DNA of 64,000 nt from Rhizobium sp. WYCCWR10014 (GCF_001657485.1 NZ_LXFU01000029.1:248001-312000); one strand, 5' to 3'; counted from the first letter of the stretch, positions 1 through 8,630 are shown. Notes: generated by a model from the sequence alone, not told the origin. Translations and numbers: made by a program.

Positions 1-1740
1 GGCGCGCAACAGTCCGTCGCTATCGCGTCTCGCAGCGGTCAGACGGCCGATCGTCCAGGGATCGGCGACCGTCAGCTTGTGGCCCTTGCGGCGCAAGACA
101 TCGAGGACATCGGGGCCGAAATTCGCCTCCGCCATCAGGCTGCCGGGTTCGCGGGTGCGCGGATAGAAGGAGCCCGGAAAATGCGAAGTATGGAACAGCG
201 GCTGGTCGATCGCCGCCTGCAGGTTCAGCTGGTGATGCGCATATCGCAGGAAGAAGGAGAGCTGCCACTGCTCCTGCTGGTCGCCACCCGGTGTGCCGAA
301 GGCAAGGGTCGGGCGGCCCTCATAGAGGCCGAGCGAAGGCGTCAGCGTCGTGCGCGGCCGTTTGCCCGGCGCAAGCGACGTCGGCAGGCCTGGTCTCAGC
401 CAGAACATCTGGGCGCGGGAATTGAGGCAGAAGCCGAGGCCGGGCACGGTCGGCGAGGATTGCAGCCAGCCGCCTGATGGCGTGACGGAGACCATGTTGC
501 CGTCGCGGTCGATCACATCGATATGCACGGTGTCGCCGCGCTTTTCGGAAAGATGCGCCATGGTCGGCTCATAGACGGCGCCGGTTTTCGAATCCGCGCC
601 GAGCATCGTCATCGTCAGATCATGCTGCGCTTCGAAGCCAGGCACGATGCCGGGGCGAAGATCGAACGAGGCGTCTGTGCCGACCAGCTTGCGGCGCTCG
701 GCGGCATAGGTCTCCGACAGCAGATGCGCGATGGGAATCTCAGAAAAATTCGGATCGCCGTAATAGACTTCGCGGTCAGCGAAGGCGAGCTTCATCGCCT
801 CGACGACAGTATGGACGAAATCGGCGCCAGCGGGATCCATTGCGGCGAGATCGAAGCCTTTAAGGATCGAAAGGGTCTGCAGAAAGACCGGACCCTGGCC
901 CCAGGGGCCGATCTTGGCGATCGTCCAGCCATGATAATCATAGGTCAGCGGCTCTTCGATCGTTGCCGACCAGTTTGCCATGTCGTTGGCAGTCAGGACG
1001 CCCTTGTGGCGGTTGCCGCTCGCATCGATCACCTCGGCGGTTTTCAGATAGTCATCGATCGTCTCGGCGACGAAGCCGCGATAGAAGGCGTCGCGGGCCG
1101 CCTGCACCTGCGCTTCCCGGCCGCTTTTCACTTCCGCCTCGGCGATGATGCGCTTCCAGGTTTCGGCAAGCACCGGATTCTTGAAATTCTCATGCGCTTG
1201 GGGCGCGCTGCCACCCGGCAGCCAGGTCTCGTAGGAGGTCGGCCATTCCTTCTCGAAGAAGGCGGCGAGCCCTTTGATGGTGGCGGAGACGCGCGGCAGC
1301 ATCGGATGGCCGTGCTCGGCGTAATAGATCGCCGGTTCCAGGACATCGCGCACGCTCATAGAGCCATAGTCGCGCAGCATCAGCATCCAGCCATCGAAGG
1401 AGCCGGGGATGACGGTCGCAAGCAGCCCATCACCAGGGATCAGGCTCAGGCCTTCCGCCGTATAGTGTTCGATCGTCGCGCCGGCGGGGGCGGGCCCCTG
1501 CGCGCAGATGACCTCGACCTTGTCCTTTTTCTTCGAATAGATCACCGCCGGCAGGTCACCGCCGGGACCGCAGAGATGCGGCTCGACGATCTGCAGCACG
1601 AAGCCCGTCGCCACTGCCGCATCGAAGGCGTTGCCGCCTTTTTCGAGAATGCTCATGCCGACGGCCGAGGCGATCCAGTGCGTCGAGGTGACGACACCGA
1701 AGGTGCCGAGGATCTCGGGACGGGTCGTGAATGCGGTCAT
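1..1740 (-). CDS. Gamma-glutamyltransferase family protein, C-terminus cut by window edge
   Basis: Ntn-hydrolase that would cleave or transfer gamma-glutamyl groups of glutathione-like peptides. The frame runs open from ATG at 1740 to base 1, giving 580 residues, so only the last few should be missing. The N-terminal half has the family pattern (THWIASAVGMSILEKGGNAFDAAVA near residue 20, shown here as its start THWIASAVG; then CGPGGD). The likely autoprocessing nucleophile is Thr404 in GDTVHIDVIDRDGNMVSVT, with the small-subunit SSPTVPGLGF and FGTPGGDQQ motifs following. It is the last visible gene of a same-strand cluster with dipeptide-type permeases and a peptidase, which points to use of imported peptides. 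Location is uncertain: I see no clear signal peptide, so it may be cytoplasmic, unlike classical periplasmic Ggt. Substrate is inferred. Confidence 0.9.
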   Translation of the reverse strand, partial: MTAFTTRPEILGTFGVVTSTHWIASAVGMSILEKGGNAFDAAVATGFVLQIVEPHLCGPGGDLPAVIYSKKKDKVEVICAQGPAPAGATIEHYTAEGLSLIPGDGLLATVIPGSFDGWMLMLRDYGSMSVRDVLEPAIYYAEHGHPMLPRVSATIKGLAAFFEKEWPTSYETWLPGGSAPQAHENFKNPVLAETWKRIIAEAEVKSGREAQVQAARDAFYRGFVAETIDDYLKTAEVIDASGNRHKGVLTANDMANWSATIEEPLTYDYHGWTIAKIGPWGQGPVFLQTLSILKGFDLAAMDPAGADFVHTVVEAMKLAFADREVYYGDPNFSEIPIAHLLSETYAAERRKLVGTDASFDLRPGIVPGFEAQHDLTMTMLGADSKTGAVYEPTMAHLSEKRGDTVHIDVIDRDGNMVSVTPSGGWLQSSPTVPGLGFCLNSRAQMFWLRPGLPTSLAPGKRPRTTLTPSLGLYEGRPTLAFGTPGGDQQEQWQLSFFLRYAHHQLNLQAAIDQPLFHTSHFPGSFYPRTREPGSLMAEANFGPDVLDVLRRKGHKLTVADPWTIGRLTAARRDSDGLLRA

Positions 1741-1761
1741 GTCAAATGTCCTTTCGAGAAA

Positions 1762-2637
1762 TCATGCTTCGCGCGGATCAAGCGCATCGCGCAGGCCGTC
1801 GCCTAAGAGATTGAAACCGATGACGACGAGGAAGATCGCGGCGCCCGGCCACATCGCCATCCATGGCGCCTGGGAGAGGAAATTCTTGGCGACGTTCAGC
1901 ATCGAGCCCCAGCTGGGCGCCGGCGGTTGCTGTCCGAGGCCGAGAAAGGAGAGGCTCGCTTCGGCGATGATCGCGGTGGCGATGGTCAACGTTGCCTGCA
2001 CCAGGATCGGCGCAAAGACGTTCGGCAGGATATAGCGGGTGATGATGCTCGAGGACCGGAGGCCGATCGAGCGGGCGCCCTCGACATATTCCTCGGTTTT
2101 GACCGAAAGCACCTGGCCACGCGTCAGCCGCACGAAGACGGGCATGGCCGAAAGGCCGATCGCAATCATCGCATTGGTCAGGCTCGGACCGAGAAAGGCT
2201 GCGAGCGCGATCGCGGTGATGAGGAAAGGCATGGCCAGAAAGGCTTCGGTGATGCGGGAGATCACCATGTCGATCCAGCCGCCGAAATAACCGGAGATAA
2301 GGCCGAAGGGCACGCCGATGATAACGGCGATCGCCACCGAGAAGACGCCTGCCATCAGCGACGCCTGCGCACCCCAGATCATCCGGGAAAGAATGTCGCG
2401 GCCGATGTCGTCGGTGCCAAGCCAATGGGCGGCGGAGGGCGCCTTGCGGATCGCCGACCAGCTTGTGGCGTTCGGATCGGGAATCGGAAGGAGGGGGGCA
2501 GCAAGGGCGAGGATCGCGAAGAAGGCGATGATCGCAAGGCCGACGAGGGCGCCCTTGTTGGCCCTCAGCTTGCGCCATGCGCGGCTTGGCGTGCGGTCGA
2601 TCGCGGAGGGCATGACGGTCTCTCCGATCGCGGTCAT
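1762..2637 (-). CDS. Dipeptide/oligopeptide-type ABC transporter permease (DppC-like)
   Basis: Inner-membrane permease, 291 residues, of the DppC/OppC family. A cytoplasmic N-terminus is followed by a first membrane helix (about residues 32-52). The typical family stretch LGTDDIGRDILSRMIWG lies at about 94-110, and later helices carry the permease fold with an EAA-type loop (EGARSIGLRSSSIITRYILPN, here from EGARSIGL). The C-terminus PSWGSMLN...GDGLRDALDPR is characteristic of DppC proteins. Its ATG overlaps the stop of the upstream permease by four bases (ATGA, 2634-2637), so the two are translationally coupled and very probably form a heterodimer. No ATP-binding subunit is visible; it may lie beyond the left edge, after the gamma-glutamyltransferase gene. 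Confidence 0.93.
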   Translation of the reverse strand: MTAIGETVMPSAIDRTPSRAWRKLRANKGALVGLAIIAFFAILALAAPLLPIPDPNATSWSAIRKAPSAAHWLGTDDIGRDILSRMIWGAQASLMAGVFSVAIAVIIGVPFGLISGYFGGWIDMVISRITEAFLAMPFLITAIALAAFLGPSLTNAMIAIGLSAMPVFVRLTRGQVLSVKTEEYVEGARSIGLRSSSIITRYILPNVFAPILVQATLTIATAIIAEASLSFLGLGQQPPAPSWGSMLNVAKNFLSQAPWMAMWPGAAIFLVVIGFNLLGDGLRDALDPREA

Positions 2638-3581
2638 AGGGCGGCCCTCATGCGCGGGTTGAGCAGGACGTAGAGAATGTCGGCCAACAGGTTCATCAGG
2701 ATGAAGCCGATCGCGGTGCAGATCACCACGCCCTGGACGACGGCGTAGTCGCGGTTGAAGACAGCGTCGACGATGAGCTTTCCGAAACCCGGAATGGTGA
2801 AGATCTGCTCGGTCAGCACGGCGCCGGCGAGCAGTTCGCCGAAGAGCAGCGCGGTCAACGTCACGATCGGCAGCATCGCGTTGCGGAAGCTGTGCTCGAG
2901 CACGACAGTGCTTTCCGGCAATCCCTTGGCGCGGGCGGTGCGGATGTAATCGGCGCTCAGCACGCTGAGCATGGCCGAGCGGGTATGGCGCATCAGCGTC
3001 GCGGCCAGCGCATTGCCGAGCACGAAGGATGGCATCAGCATGGTTTCCAGCGAACGGAGCGGGTTGCTGAAGAAGGGTTCGTAGCCCGATGCCGGCAACC
3101 AGCCGAGATTGACCGAAACCAGCAGGATCAGCATGATGCCGAGCCAGAAATTCGGGATCGACAGGCCTGTCAGTGCGATGATGTTGGCGAGATAGTCGAT
3201 CATCGTGTTCTTCTTGACGGCCGCCAGGATGCCCATCGGCACGCCGATGACAAAGGCGAAGATCATCGACATGATGGCAAGCTGGATGGTGACCGGCAGC
3301 TTTTCGCCAATGAGCTGTAGAACTGGCTGGTTGGTGCGCAGCGAGATGCCCAGGTCGCCCTGCAGTGCCGCACCCAGCCAGCGGACATATTGATAGGGCA
3401 CGGGATCGTTCAGCCGGTACTTCTCGCGCAGGAATTCGAGAACCTGCGGGTCGCGTTCCTCGCCGGCCATGGCGAGGATCGGATCACCGGGCAGCAGCTT
3501 CTGCAGCGAGAAGACGAAGATCGAAATGATCAAAAGCGTCGGTATGGCGACCAAGAGCCGTTTGGCGATGTAGGTATACAT
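2634..3581 (-). CDS. Dipeptide/oligopeptide-type ABC transporter permease (DppB-like)
   Basis: Inner-membrane permease of the DppB/OppB family, about 315 residues from the chosen start MYTYIAKRLLVAIPTLL at 3581; an upstream ATG at 3602 would add seven residues without the family look. The first helix (residues 8-30), the periplasmic region with GDPILAMAGEERDP, and the EAA-type loop (YIRTARAKGLPESTVVLEHS) match DppB proteins. The C-terminal helix region LNLLADILYVLLNPR is also typical. It lies between the binding-protein gene and the DppC-like gene, all on the minus strand. A 167 bp gap with a strong hairpin separates it from the binding-protein gene, which would let the binding protein be made in excess. 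Confidence 0.93.
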   Translation of the reverse strand: MYTYIAKRLLVAIPTLLIISIFVFSLQKLLPGDPILAMAGEERDPQVLEFLREKYRLNDPVPYQYVRWLGAALQGDLGISLRTNQPVLQLIGEKLPVTIQLAIMSMIFAFVIGVPMGILAAVKKNTMIDYLANIIALTGLSIPNFWLGIMLILLVSVNLGWLPASGYEPFFSNPLRSLETMLMPSFVLGNALAATLMRHTRSAMLSVLSADYIRTARAKGLPESTVVLEHSFRNAMLPIVTLTALLFGELLAGAVLTEQIFTIPGFGKLIVDAVFNRDYAVVQGVVICTAIGFILMNLLADILYVLLNPRMRAAL

Positions 3582-3600
3582 GGGCGATCCTGACACGATC

Positions 3601-3705
3601 AAAGCATGTCGCGCAAAAGTGTGCAGCGGTTTTGCGATAACGACATGCGTAAAACAAAAAGCTAAAGCGCGTGAAGAAGACCTGAAAGATTGCGACGCGC
3701 TTTAG
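3601..3705. repeat. Rhizobial intergenic mosaic-type repeat, copy A
   Basis: Starts AAAGCATGTCGCGCAAAAGTG and carries the recurring core of a GCATGTC arm, a GCGGTTTTGCG segment and a GACATGC arm, then a CTAAAGCGCG...CGCGCTTTAG pair. The same design appears inverted at 18232-18352. It is non-coding and lies inside the ABC transporter operon. Confidence 0.75.
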
Positions 3706-3738
3706 AATCATGCGGCGGAGGGTTTCCGCCGCATGATT
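3706..3738 (-). terminator. Strong hairpin downstream of the binding-protein gene
   Basis: Perfect 14 bp stem (AATCATGCGGCGGA with TCCGCCGCATGATT) and a 5-base loop. It starts ten bases after the stop of the binding-protein gene and has no good T-tract, so it is more likely an mRNA-stabilising or partial termination hairpin than a full terminator. Confidence 0.6.
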
Positions 3739-3747
3739 TGCTTACGG

Positions 3748-5256
3748 TCAGTCGGCTTTCTTGACGCCGACGAGGCGGATCATGCCATCCGGCGACGGAA
3801 TGAAGCCGGTGATGTTTTTGTGCAGCGCCCAGATCCAGGACTGATGGCCGAGATAGATGATCGGCAGATCATCGTTGAGGATGACGGCGGCAGCATCATA
3901 CTTCTGCTTGCGCACGGCATCGTCGGTCGATGCACGGGCTTCGTTCAGCAGCTTGTCCACTTCGGGATTGCAGTATTTCGTGTCGTTGATGCCGCCCTTG
4001 CAGGTGATGAACTGATGGATGTTGCCATCGGGATCGACGCGGCCGGACCAGTCGGAACGGCTGAGCTGATAGTTGCCGGCCGTCTGTTCGCTCAGCAGCG
4101 TGGCGAATTCCGTCGATTTCAGACTGACGTCAAAGCCGGCTTCGCCGACCATCGACTGGATGATCTGCATCATCTGCATGGCAACAGGATTGTTCGGGAT
4201 CTGTAGCTCGATCGGCACGCGGTCGAAGCCGGCTTCCTTGATCAGGGCCTTGGCCTTGTCGAGATCGCGGGCGGGGACAGGAATATCCTTGTCGAACCAC
4301 GGGCTGCTCGGCGGGAAGGGCTGGTTGCCGGAGACGGCCGTGCCTTCATAGACGATCTGGTTGACGGCATCGCGGTCGATCGCCAGCGAGAAAGCCTGGC
4401 GCAGGCGCTTGTCCTTGCCGAAAGGATTGTCGGCACGCGCACCATTGCCGATATTGGTATAGAGCGCCATGTAGCCGGTGCCGACGGCATCGGCATAGAC
4501 GAGGCTCGAATCCGCCTTCACGGCTTCAGCGTCGGTCGCCGCCAGACGCTCGATCATGTCGAGATCGCCGGACCGCAGGTTGGCGAGGCGCACCGTCGTA
4601 TCCGGGATCGGCAGATAGGTCAGCTTGTCGATGAAGATCTTGTCCTTGTTCCAGTAGTCCTGGAACTTTTCGAGCACGATGCGGTCCTGCTGGACGCGCT
4701 CGACAAACTTGAACGGACCGGCGCAGACCGGGTGATCGCCGAACTTGGCGCCGAGTTCCTTGGCGGCCTTCGGCGAAACGATCATGCCGGCGCGGTCGGA
4801 AAGCTGGGCAAGAAGGGTGACGTCAGGCGCCTTGAGGGTGAACTTGACCTCGTATTCGCTCGCCGCCTCGACCTTTGCGACCGAGGTGAGCTCGCTCTTG
4901 CGGCGTGATTCCGGCAGGGTGATGTTGCGCTCGATGGTGGCGACGACGGCTTCGGCGTTGAAGGGGGTCTCGTCATGGAACTTGACGCCTTGGCGCAGCT
5001 TCATGGTGAGCTCTTTGCCGTCGGCCGACCAGCTCCATTCGGTGGCAAGCTGCGGCACGATCTTCAGATCCGGCGAGACGTCGACGAGCTTGTCGCACAT
5101 CGCGGTGTAAACGATGCGGCCGACGAAGGTGCGTGACTGCGCGGGATCGAGCACGTCGGCATCGTCCTGCAATCCGATCTTCAGGTCGACGGCGAAGGCA
5201 GGAAGCGCAAACAGCGCGCCGGCAACGGTGGCGGTCAGCAATTTGGCGATCTTCAT
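3748..5256 (-). CDS. ABC transporter periplasmic substrate-binding protein, family 5 (dipeptide type)
   Basis: Periplasmic binding protein of the SBP_bac_5 family, 502 residues. The start at 5256 is fixed by a GAGGAGAATGG ribosome-binding site and by a clean Sec signal, MKIAKLLTATVAGALFALPA ending at AFA before VDLKIGLQDD. An upstream in-frame ATG at 5337 gives a charged leader without a signal. Family features are DVLDPAQSRTFVGRIV near the mature N-terminus, the TMKLRQGVKFHDETPFNAEAVV stretch (here from KLRQGVKFHD) and a C-terminal DDLPIIYLGHQSW. It sits upstream of two matching permeases and downstream of a GntR-type regulator. Substrate is most likely a di- or oligopeptide, judged from the neighbouring peptidase and gamma-glutamyltransferase; opines or other family 5 ligands remain possible. 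Confidence 0.93.
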   Translation of the reverse strand: MKIAKLLTATVAGALFALPAFAVDLKIGLQDDADVLDPAQSRTFVGRIVYTAMCDKLVDVSPDLKIVPQLATEWSWSADGKELTMKLRQGVKFHDETPFNAEAVVATIERNITLPESRRKSELTSVAKVEAASEYEVKFTLKAPDVTLLAQLSDRAGMIVSPKAAKELGAKFGDHPVCAGPFKFVERVQQDRIVLEKFQDYWNKDKIFIDKLTYLPIPDTTVRLANLRSGDLDMIERLAATDAEAVKADSSLVYADAVGTGYMALYTNIGNGARADNPFGKDKRLRQAFSLAIDRDAVNQIVYEGTAVSGNQPFPPSSPWFDKDIPVPARDLDKAKALIKEAGFDRVPIELQIPNNPVAMQMMQIIQSMVGEAGFDVSLKSTEFATLLSEQTAGNYQLSRSDWSGRVDPDGNIHQFITCKGGINDTKYCNPEVDKLLNEARASTDDAVRKQKYDAAAVILNDDLPIIYLGHQSWIWALHKNITGFIPSPDGMIRLVGVKKAD

Positions 5257-5342
5257 TCCATTCTCCTCTGTTCTGTTTATTTGTTTTTTGCTTCCATTCC
5301 GGCGGTTATGGCCCGCTCTGTTTTTCTCCCAGCTCACCCCGG

Positions 5343-6068
5343 TCAGGCGAGGGTCTTGTCGACCTCCGCTTCGCTGTGATCGAGCGAGGTGATGCGGATG
5401 AGGCTTTCCTGCAGTGTCAACAGATGCTGGCGCATCGCTTCGCCCGCCCTGGCAGGATCACGTGCGGCGATCGCATCCACGATTGCCGTGTGCTGGCCGA
5501 AGGTGACGGGCCGCGTCCGGCTGGCGCTGCGGGCGCGCTCGCGGATCGTCTGCCAGGCCTCGTCCTGGCGCACCCGGTTGATGACGTCGAAGATGGTGAG
5601 GAAGAAACCGTTGCCGGCGCATTGGGCGATCTGGCGGTGCAGCGCGCCGTCCCAGAGTTCGCGCCCGTCGGCATCGGTGCTTTCGTAGATCTTCTTCACC
5701 AGATCATACATGCGCTCGATATCGGCGGCCTTGGCGCGCATGGCGGCAAGCTGGGCGAGCTGCGGTTCGATGCGCAGGCGCACCTCCATGACCTCCATGA
5801 GATCGGTGCCGGCAACGATCGAGCCGACATGATCGCTCCAGCCGTCGGGGCGCGGGCCGGCATAGGTGCCGGAGCCTTGGCGGCGCCAGATGCGACCCTC
5901 GGCCTCCAGCACTTCGAGGGCGCGGCGGACGGCACGGCGGCCGACGCCAAGCATTTCCGAAAGGGTGCGCTCGGTCGGCAGCTTGCCGTCGGCGTCGAGA
6001 CTGTCGGACCGCAGCAGAGCCCTCAGCCTCTCCAGCGCATAATTGGAATTGCCCTGCGTCTCATCCAT
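5343..6068 (-). CDS. GntR family (FadR/FCD subfamily) transcriptional regulator
   Basis: DNA-binding regulator, 241 residues from ATG 6068 (an ATG at 6074 is equally possible). The N-terminal winged helix reads LPTERTLSEMLGVGRRAVRRAL and ends in RRQGSGTYAG, a standard GntR signature. The C-terminal helical part (from about residue 85; MEVRLRIEPQLAQLAA and LHRQIAQCAGNGFF) fits the FCD ligand-binding domain, where buried residues usually hold a metal and a carboxylate effector. It lies between the M81 peptidase gene and the transporter genes and is the obvious local regulator. Palindromes TGGT-N4-ACCA and ACCAAT-N5-ATTGGT lie immediately upstream and suggest autoregulation. Confidence 0.92.
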   Translation of the reverse strand: MDETQGNSNYALERLRALLRSDSLDADGKLPTERTLSEMLGVGRRAVRRALEVLEAEGRIWRRQGSGTYAGPRPDGWSDHVGSIVAGTDLMEVMEVRLRIEPQLAQLAAMRAKAADIERMYDLVKKIYESTDADGRELWDGALHRQIAQCAGNGFFLTIFDVINRVRQDEAWQTIRERARSASRTRPVTFGQHTAIVDAIAARDPARAGEAMRQHLLTLQESLIRITSLDHSEAEVDKTLA

Positions 6069-6083
6069 CGGCATTCGCTTAAA

Positions 6084-6108
6084 TGGTCCGTACCAATTTT
6101 CTATTGGT
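6084..6108. promoter_or_regulatory. Candidate operator of the GntR-type regulator
   Basis: Two overlapping dyads just upstream of the regulator start: TGGT-CCGT-ACCA (6084-6095) and ACCAAT-TTTCT-ATTGGT (6092-6108, perfect 6-5-6). FadR-type GntR proteins typically bind short TGGT/ACCA palindromes. A further CAAACC half-site follows at 6115-6120. Binding is inferred. Confidence 0.55.
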
Positions 6109-6284
6109 TCAGTGCAAACCAAATCGCGCCGACCGTCAAGCGCTTTTTTGTGCAAATGGAAATCTGCCCGTTTTTTGCTCAAATCCCGCTATTGCTGCGA
6201 TATGGGAAAGCAGTCGATCGCGGCGACAGGGCGACGCCGCGATCGACAATATCATCTCAAAAATGCAATTGGTTCGGGTGAAGC

Positions 6285-7727
6285 TCAGGCCGGCGTCGAG
6301 CGTGCGGAGAGAAAGCCCTCCGGCTCGAAGACAAAATCCTTGTCGAAGGGATAGGTCGGATGCTGCTTGCGCAGCCGCGGCAGGCGCTCGACGAACTGGT
6401 CGACGACACCTGTTGATAGCGCCATCAGGTTCGGATTGGCGATCGGCGCCAGTTCCGGCGAGAGATAGCCCGATTTGACGACGATGATCTTCGCCCGGTG
6501 CGGGTCGAGGCCGAGCCGGGTGAAATCGACGATGTTGTGATAGGGCCGGCGCTTGGCGGAGAGCACCAGATCGATACCACTGACCGAAACCACCGCCTGC
6601 CGCTCGGCGGGATCTGACGTTTCGTGCAGGAACTTGACCGTGAAGCGGCCGTGAACGGGCTTGCTGCCCTTGGTGTCGAGCGAGGCGCCGACGCTGAGCT
6701 CCAGTTCCGCGCCGATGCCTGCGGCATAACAGGCCTCGGTCGCCGCCTTGTCGGCGATGCCGGCAAAGACGACGCCGGTGGCGTCCCTGGCAATCAGTTC
6801 GGCCAGTACATCGGCCCGGTCCCCGACGCCGCCGCCTGTGGGGTTGTCGCCGGATTCGGCAAGCACCACTGGGGCGGTCGGGCTGGCGATCGCCCTTTCG
6901 ACGCATTCCTCGACCGAACCTGTCTCGCAGCCGAAGACGAAGTCTTCGCGCGCATCCCAATAAGCCCTCGCGAGACGTTTGGCCTCACGCTCCAGCACGG
7001 CGCGGTCGGTGCCGGTCATGATCGCGGCGGCGGTGGCGCGCGGTTCATCGGCCCAGACATAGCCTACCATCAGCGATGCGTCCCAGACGCCATCGATCGC
7101 ATCGATCCCGGGCAGCATGTCATAGAGGCTCTTTGCCGGCTCATCGACGGTGCTGGTGCGCTCGCCGGGCAGCACGACGGGGATCGGCGCCCAGAGAACG
7201 ATCGGCCGCTCTCCGGTTTTCAGGCTCTTCACCAGCATGGAGACGGAGCGGCACATCGTCTCCTCGACATCGATATGCGGCGCAGTGCGATAGGTGGAAT
7301 AGATATCGAGCGCATCGATGATGCGTTGCGTGACGTTGCCGTGCAGGTCATAGCTGGCCGAAACCGTGCAATCCTTGCCGACCAGCGCGCGGGCCGCACT
7401 GATCCAGTCGCCTTCGGCATCCTCCATGCCCTCGACAAACATGGCGCCGTGCATGGCGAGATAGAGACCATCAAGCGGCAGCATCGGCTTCAGCCGCTCG
7501 AGGAATTCACCCTTGAAGGCCTCGTAGGTGGCGCGCGAAACCGGGCCGCCGGCGATGGCGCGGGCATGGATGGTCGGCAAGAACTCGGCATCATAATCCT
7601 TGAGGAAGGCGAAATAGGGAGATGCCAGCAGGGCCTCCCCACGCAACACGCGAAAATCCTTCTCTTCGTTCAGGACGGGGTTGTATGTGCTGCATTCGAT
7701 ATGAATGCCACCGACGGCGATGCGCAT
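6285..7727 (-). CDS. M81 family metallopeptidase (MlrC/microcystinase C-like)
   Basis: Predicted zinc-dependent peptidase, 480 residues, start MRIAVGGIHIECSTYNP at 7727. MlrC of Sphingomonas hydrolyses linear microcystin fragments; most relatives have unknown natural substrates. Visible family features are the N-terminal HIECSTYNP motif, LAMHGAMFVEGMEDAEGDW (about 128-146), SYDLHGNV (about 165), TAPHIDVEET (about 187), and the C-terminal GGGVGDRADVLAEL and VKSGYLSPELAPIA. The conserved His and Asp residues in these motifs are the likely metal ligands. It is the first gene of a minus-strand run with a GntR regulator, a dipeptide-type importer and a gamma-glutamyltransferase, so it probably cleaves an imported peptide. 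No signal peptide, hence cytoplasmic. Confidence 0.9.
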   Translation of the reverse strand: MRIAVGGIHIECSTYNPVLNEEKDFRVLRGEALLASPYFAFLKDYDAEFLPTIHARAIAGGPVSRATYEAFKGEFLERLKPMLPLDGLYLAMHGAMFVEGMEDAEGDWISAARALVGKDCTVSASYDLHGNVTQRIIDALDIYSTYRTAPHIDVEETMCRSVSMLVKSLKTGERPIVLWAPIPVVLPGERTSTVDEPAKSLYDMLPGIDAIDGVWDASLMVGYVWADEPRATAAAIMTGTDRAVLEREAKRLARAYWDAREDFVFGCETGSVEECVERAIASPTAPVVLAESGDNPTGGGVGDRADVLAELIARDATGVVFAGIADKAATEACYAAGIGAELELSVGASLDTKGSKPVHGRFTVKFLHETSDPAERQAVVSVSGIDLVLSAKRRPYHNIVDFTRLGLDPHRAKIIVVKSGYLSPELAPIANPNLMALSTGVVDQFVERLPRLRKQHPTYPFDKDFVFEPEGFLSARSTPA

Positions 7728-8080
7728 GGGAAACCTCAGTTGATGTTGGGAGCAGTCAGGACGTTATGAGCGATGCTGGCAACCCGGCTCCGGCGCCGGT
7801 ATCGACGTGCTGGGTCTGGATCTGTGTCGGTCGACGGGGTTTGTGCTGCGATAAACTGAACATTCGGGATCCGATCCGAAGACGTGTCCTTTTGCCTCGA
7901 CAATAAGTTTACAAACGAACCAATCAACCAAAATAAACTACAATCTTGATCTTCTAAGCCGGCGTCGAGGTGGGAAGATGCATCGGTGAGGCTCCGACCG
8001 ACTTGGTTTTTTCCGTCGGATGCTGCGGGCCGATTGCTGCCGACAAACGTGTCCGCGTCGCCATGAAGAAAAAATCCCAC

Positions 8081-8118
8081 TTCGGGATCCCGAAATTCCC
8101 CCGCTTCGGGATTCCGAA
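8081..8118. promoter_or_regulatory. Two TTCGGGATYCCGAA palindromes 24 bp apart
   Basis: TTCGGGATCCCGAA at 8081-8094 (perfect 14 bp palindrome) and TTCGGGATTCCGAA at 8105-8118, both followed by AATTC-type sequence. The start-to-start spacing of 24 bp is close to two helical turns. A third copy lies at 8184-8197. They look like binding sites of a dimeric helix-turn-helix regulator, but no such gene adjoins them. Confidence 0.5.
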
Positions 8119-8183
8119 ATTCGACGCCTTTTGGGCGGTGTCATCGCGGGAAAACATCCAATGATTTCAACACCGCAACCAAT

Positions 8184-8206
8184 TTCGGGATTCCGAAGTG
8201 CTATAT
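8184..8206 (+). promoter_or_regulatory. Third TTCGGGATTCCGAA palindrome next to a CTATAT -10-like box
   Basis: The palindrome occupies 8184-8197 and is followed three bases later by CTATAT (8201-8206), which matches the usual rhizobial -10 sequence. A repressor on this site would block a rightward promoter. The -35 region is poor, so promoter activity is uncertain. Confidence 0.4.
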
Positions 8207-8406
8207 AGATTATGGTGGGGGTCTGGCTGGCCGATGAATCCAGCGCAGCGCTCGACAGGTTCGCCGAACAGGAAGTCGATGCGCCACCCACTCCACATGA
8301 GTTTCGGAACCCATACGGTCCCTTGCCGTGCGTTGGCACAAGGGCGTCAATCGTCGCGCTATGAAACATTTAATTTTATCGGCTGAGAACGAGGTCCAAC
8401 GGCGAA

Positions 8407-8436
8407 GGCAACCTATCCTAGAGAATAGGTTTTTGC
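8407..8436 (+). terminator. Terminator-like hairpin
   Basis: GGCAACCTAT pairs with ATAGGT...TTGCC around the loop CCTAGAG; the right arm contains a run of five T. It could end a rightward transcript from the promoter-like site at 8201. Confidence 0.4.
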
Positions 8437-8630
8437 CCTCGAAAGTTTTTGATATTTACGCTGCATCGCACAACGCGAATAATCAAAAGCACGGCGAAAT
8501 CGCTCGCGACATTGGGGCATGTCATGGGTAGTAGGACTGACAACGTCGGCCACTATAGGCGGATGCTCAATGAGCCCGCCATTGTTGCCGGGACCGCGTA
8601 TAAGCAGCGCCTGCCAACGAGCGCGCTACC

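Larger units (their letters stand above)
7728..8630. other. ~900 bp gap without a convincing gene
   Basis: This stretch lies between the peptidase gene and the AraC-type regulator and is visibly less GC-rich around 7855-7955 and 8360-8490. It holds three TTCGGGATYCCGAA palindromes and a hairpin at 8407-8436. Short frames, such as a 50-codon one at 8212-8364, have no ribosome-binding site and no family resemblance I recognise. Confidence 0.6.

Noticed and set aside
8212..8364. Possible 50-codon gene after the third TTCGGGATTCCGAA palindrome
   Set aside because: It starts just after a promoter-like box, but has no ribosome-binding site and no recognisable sequence; evidence too weak to list as a gene.
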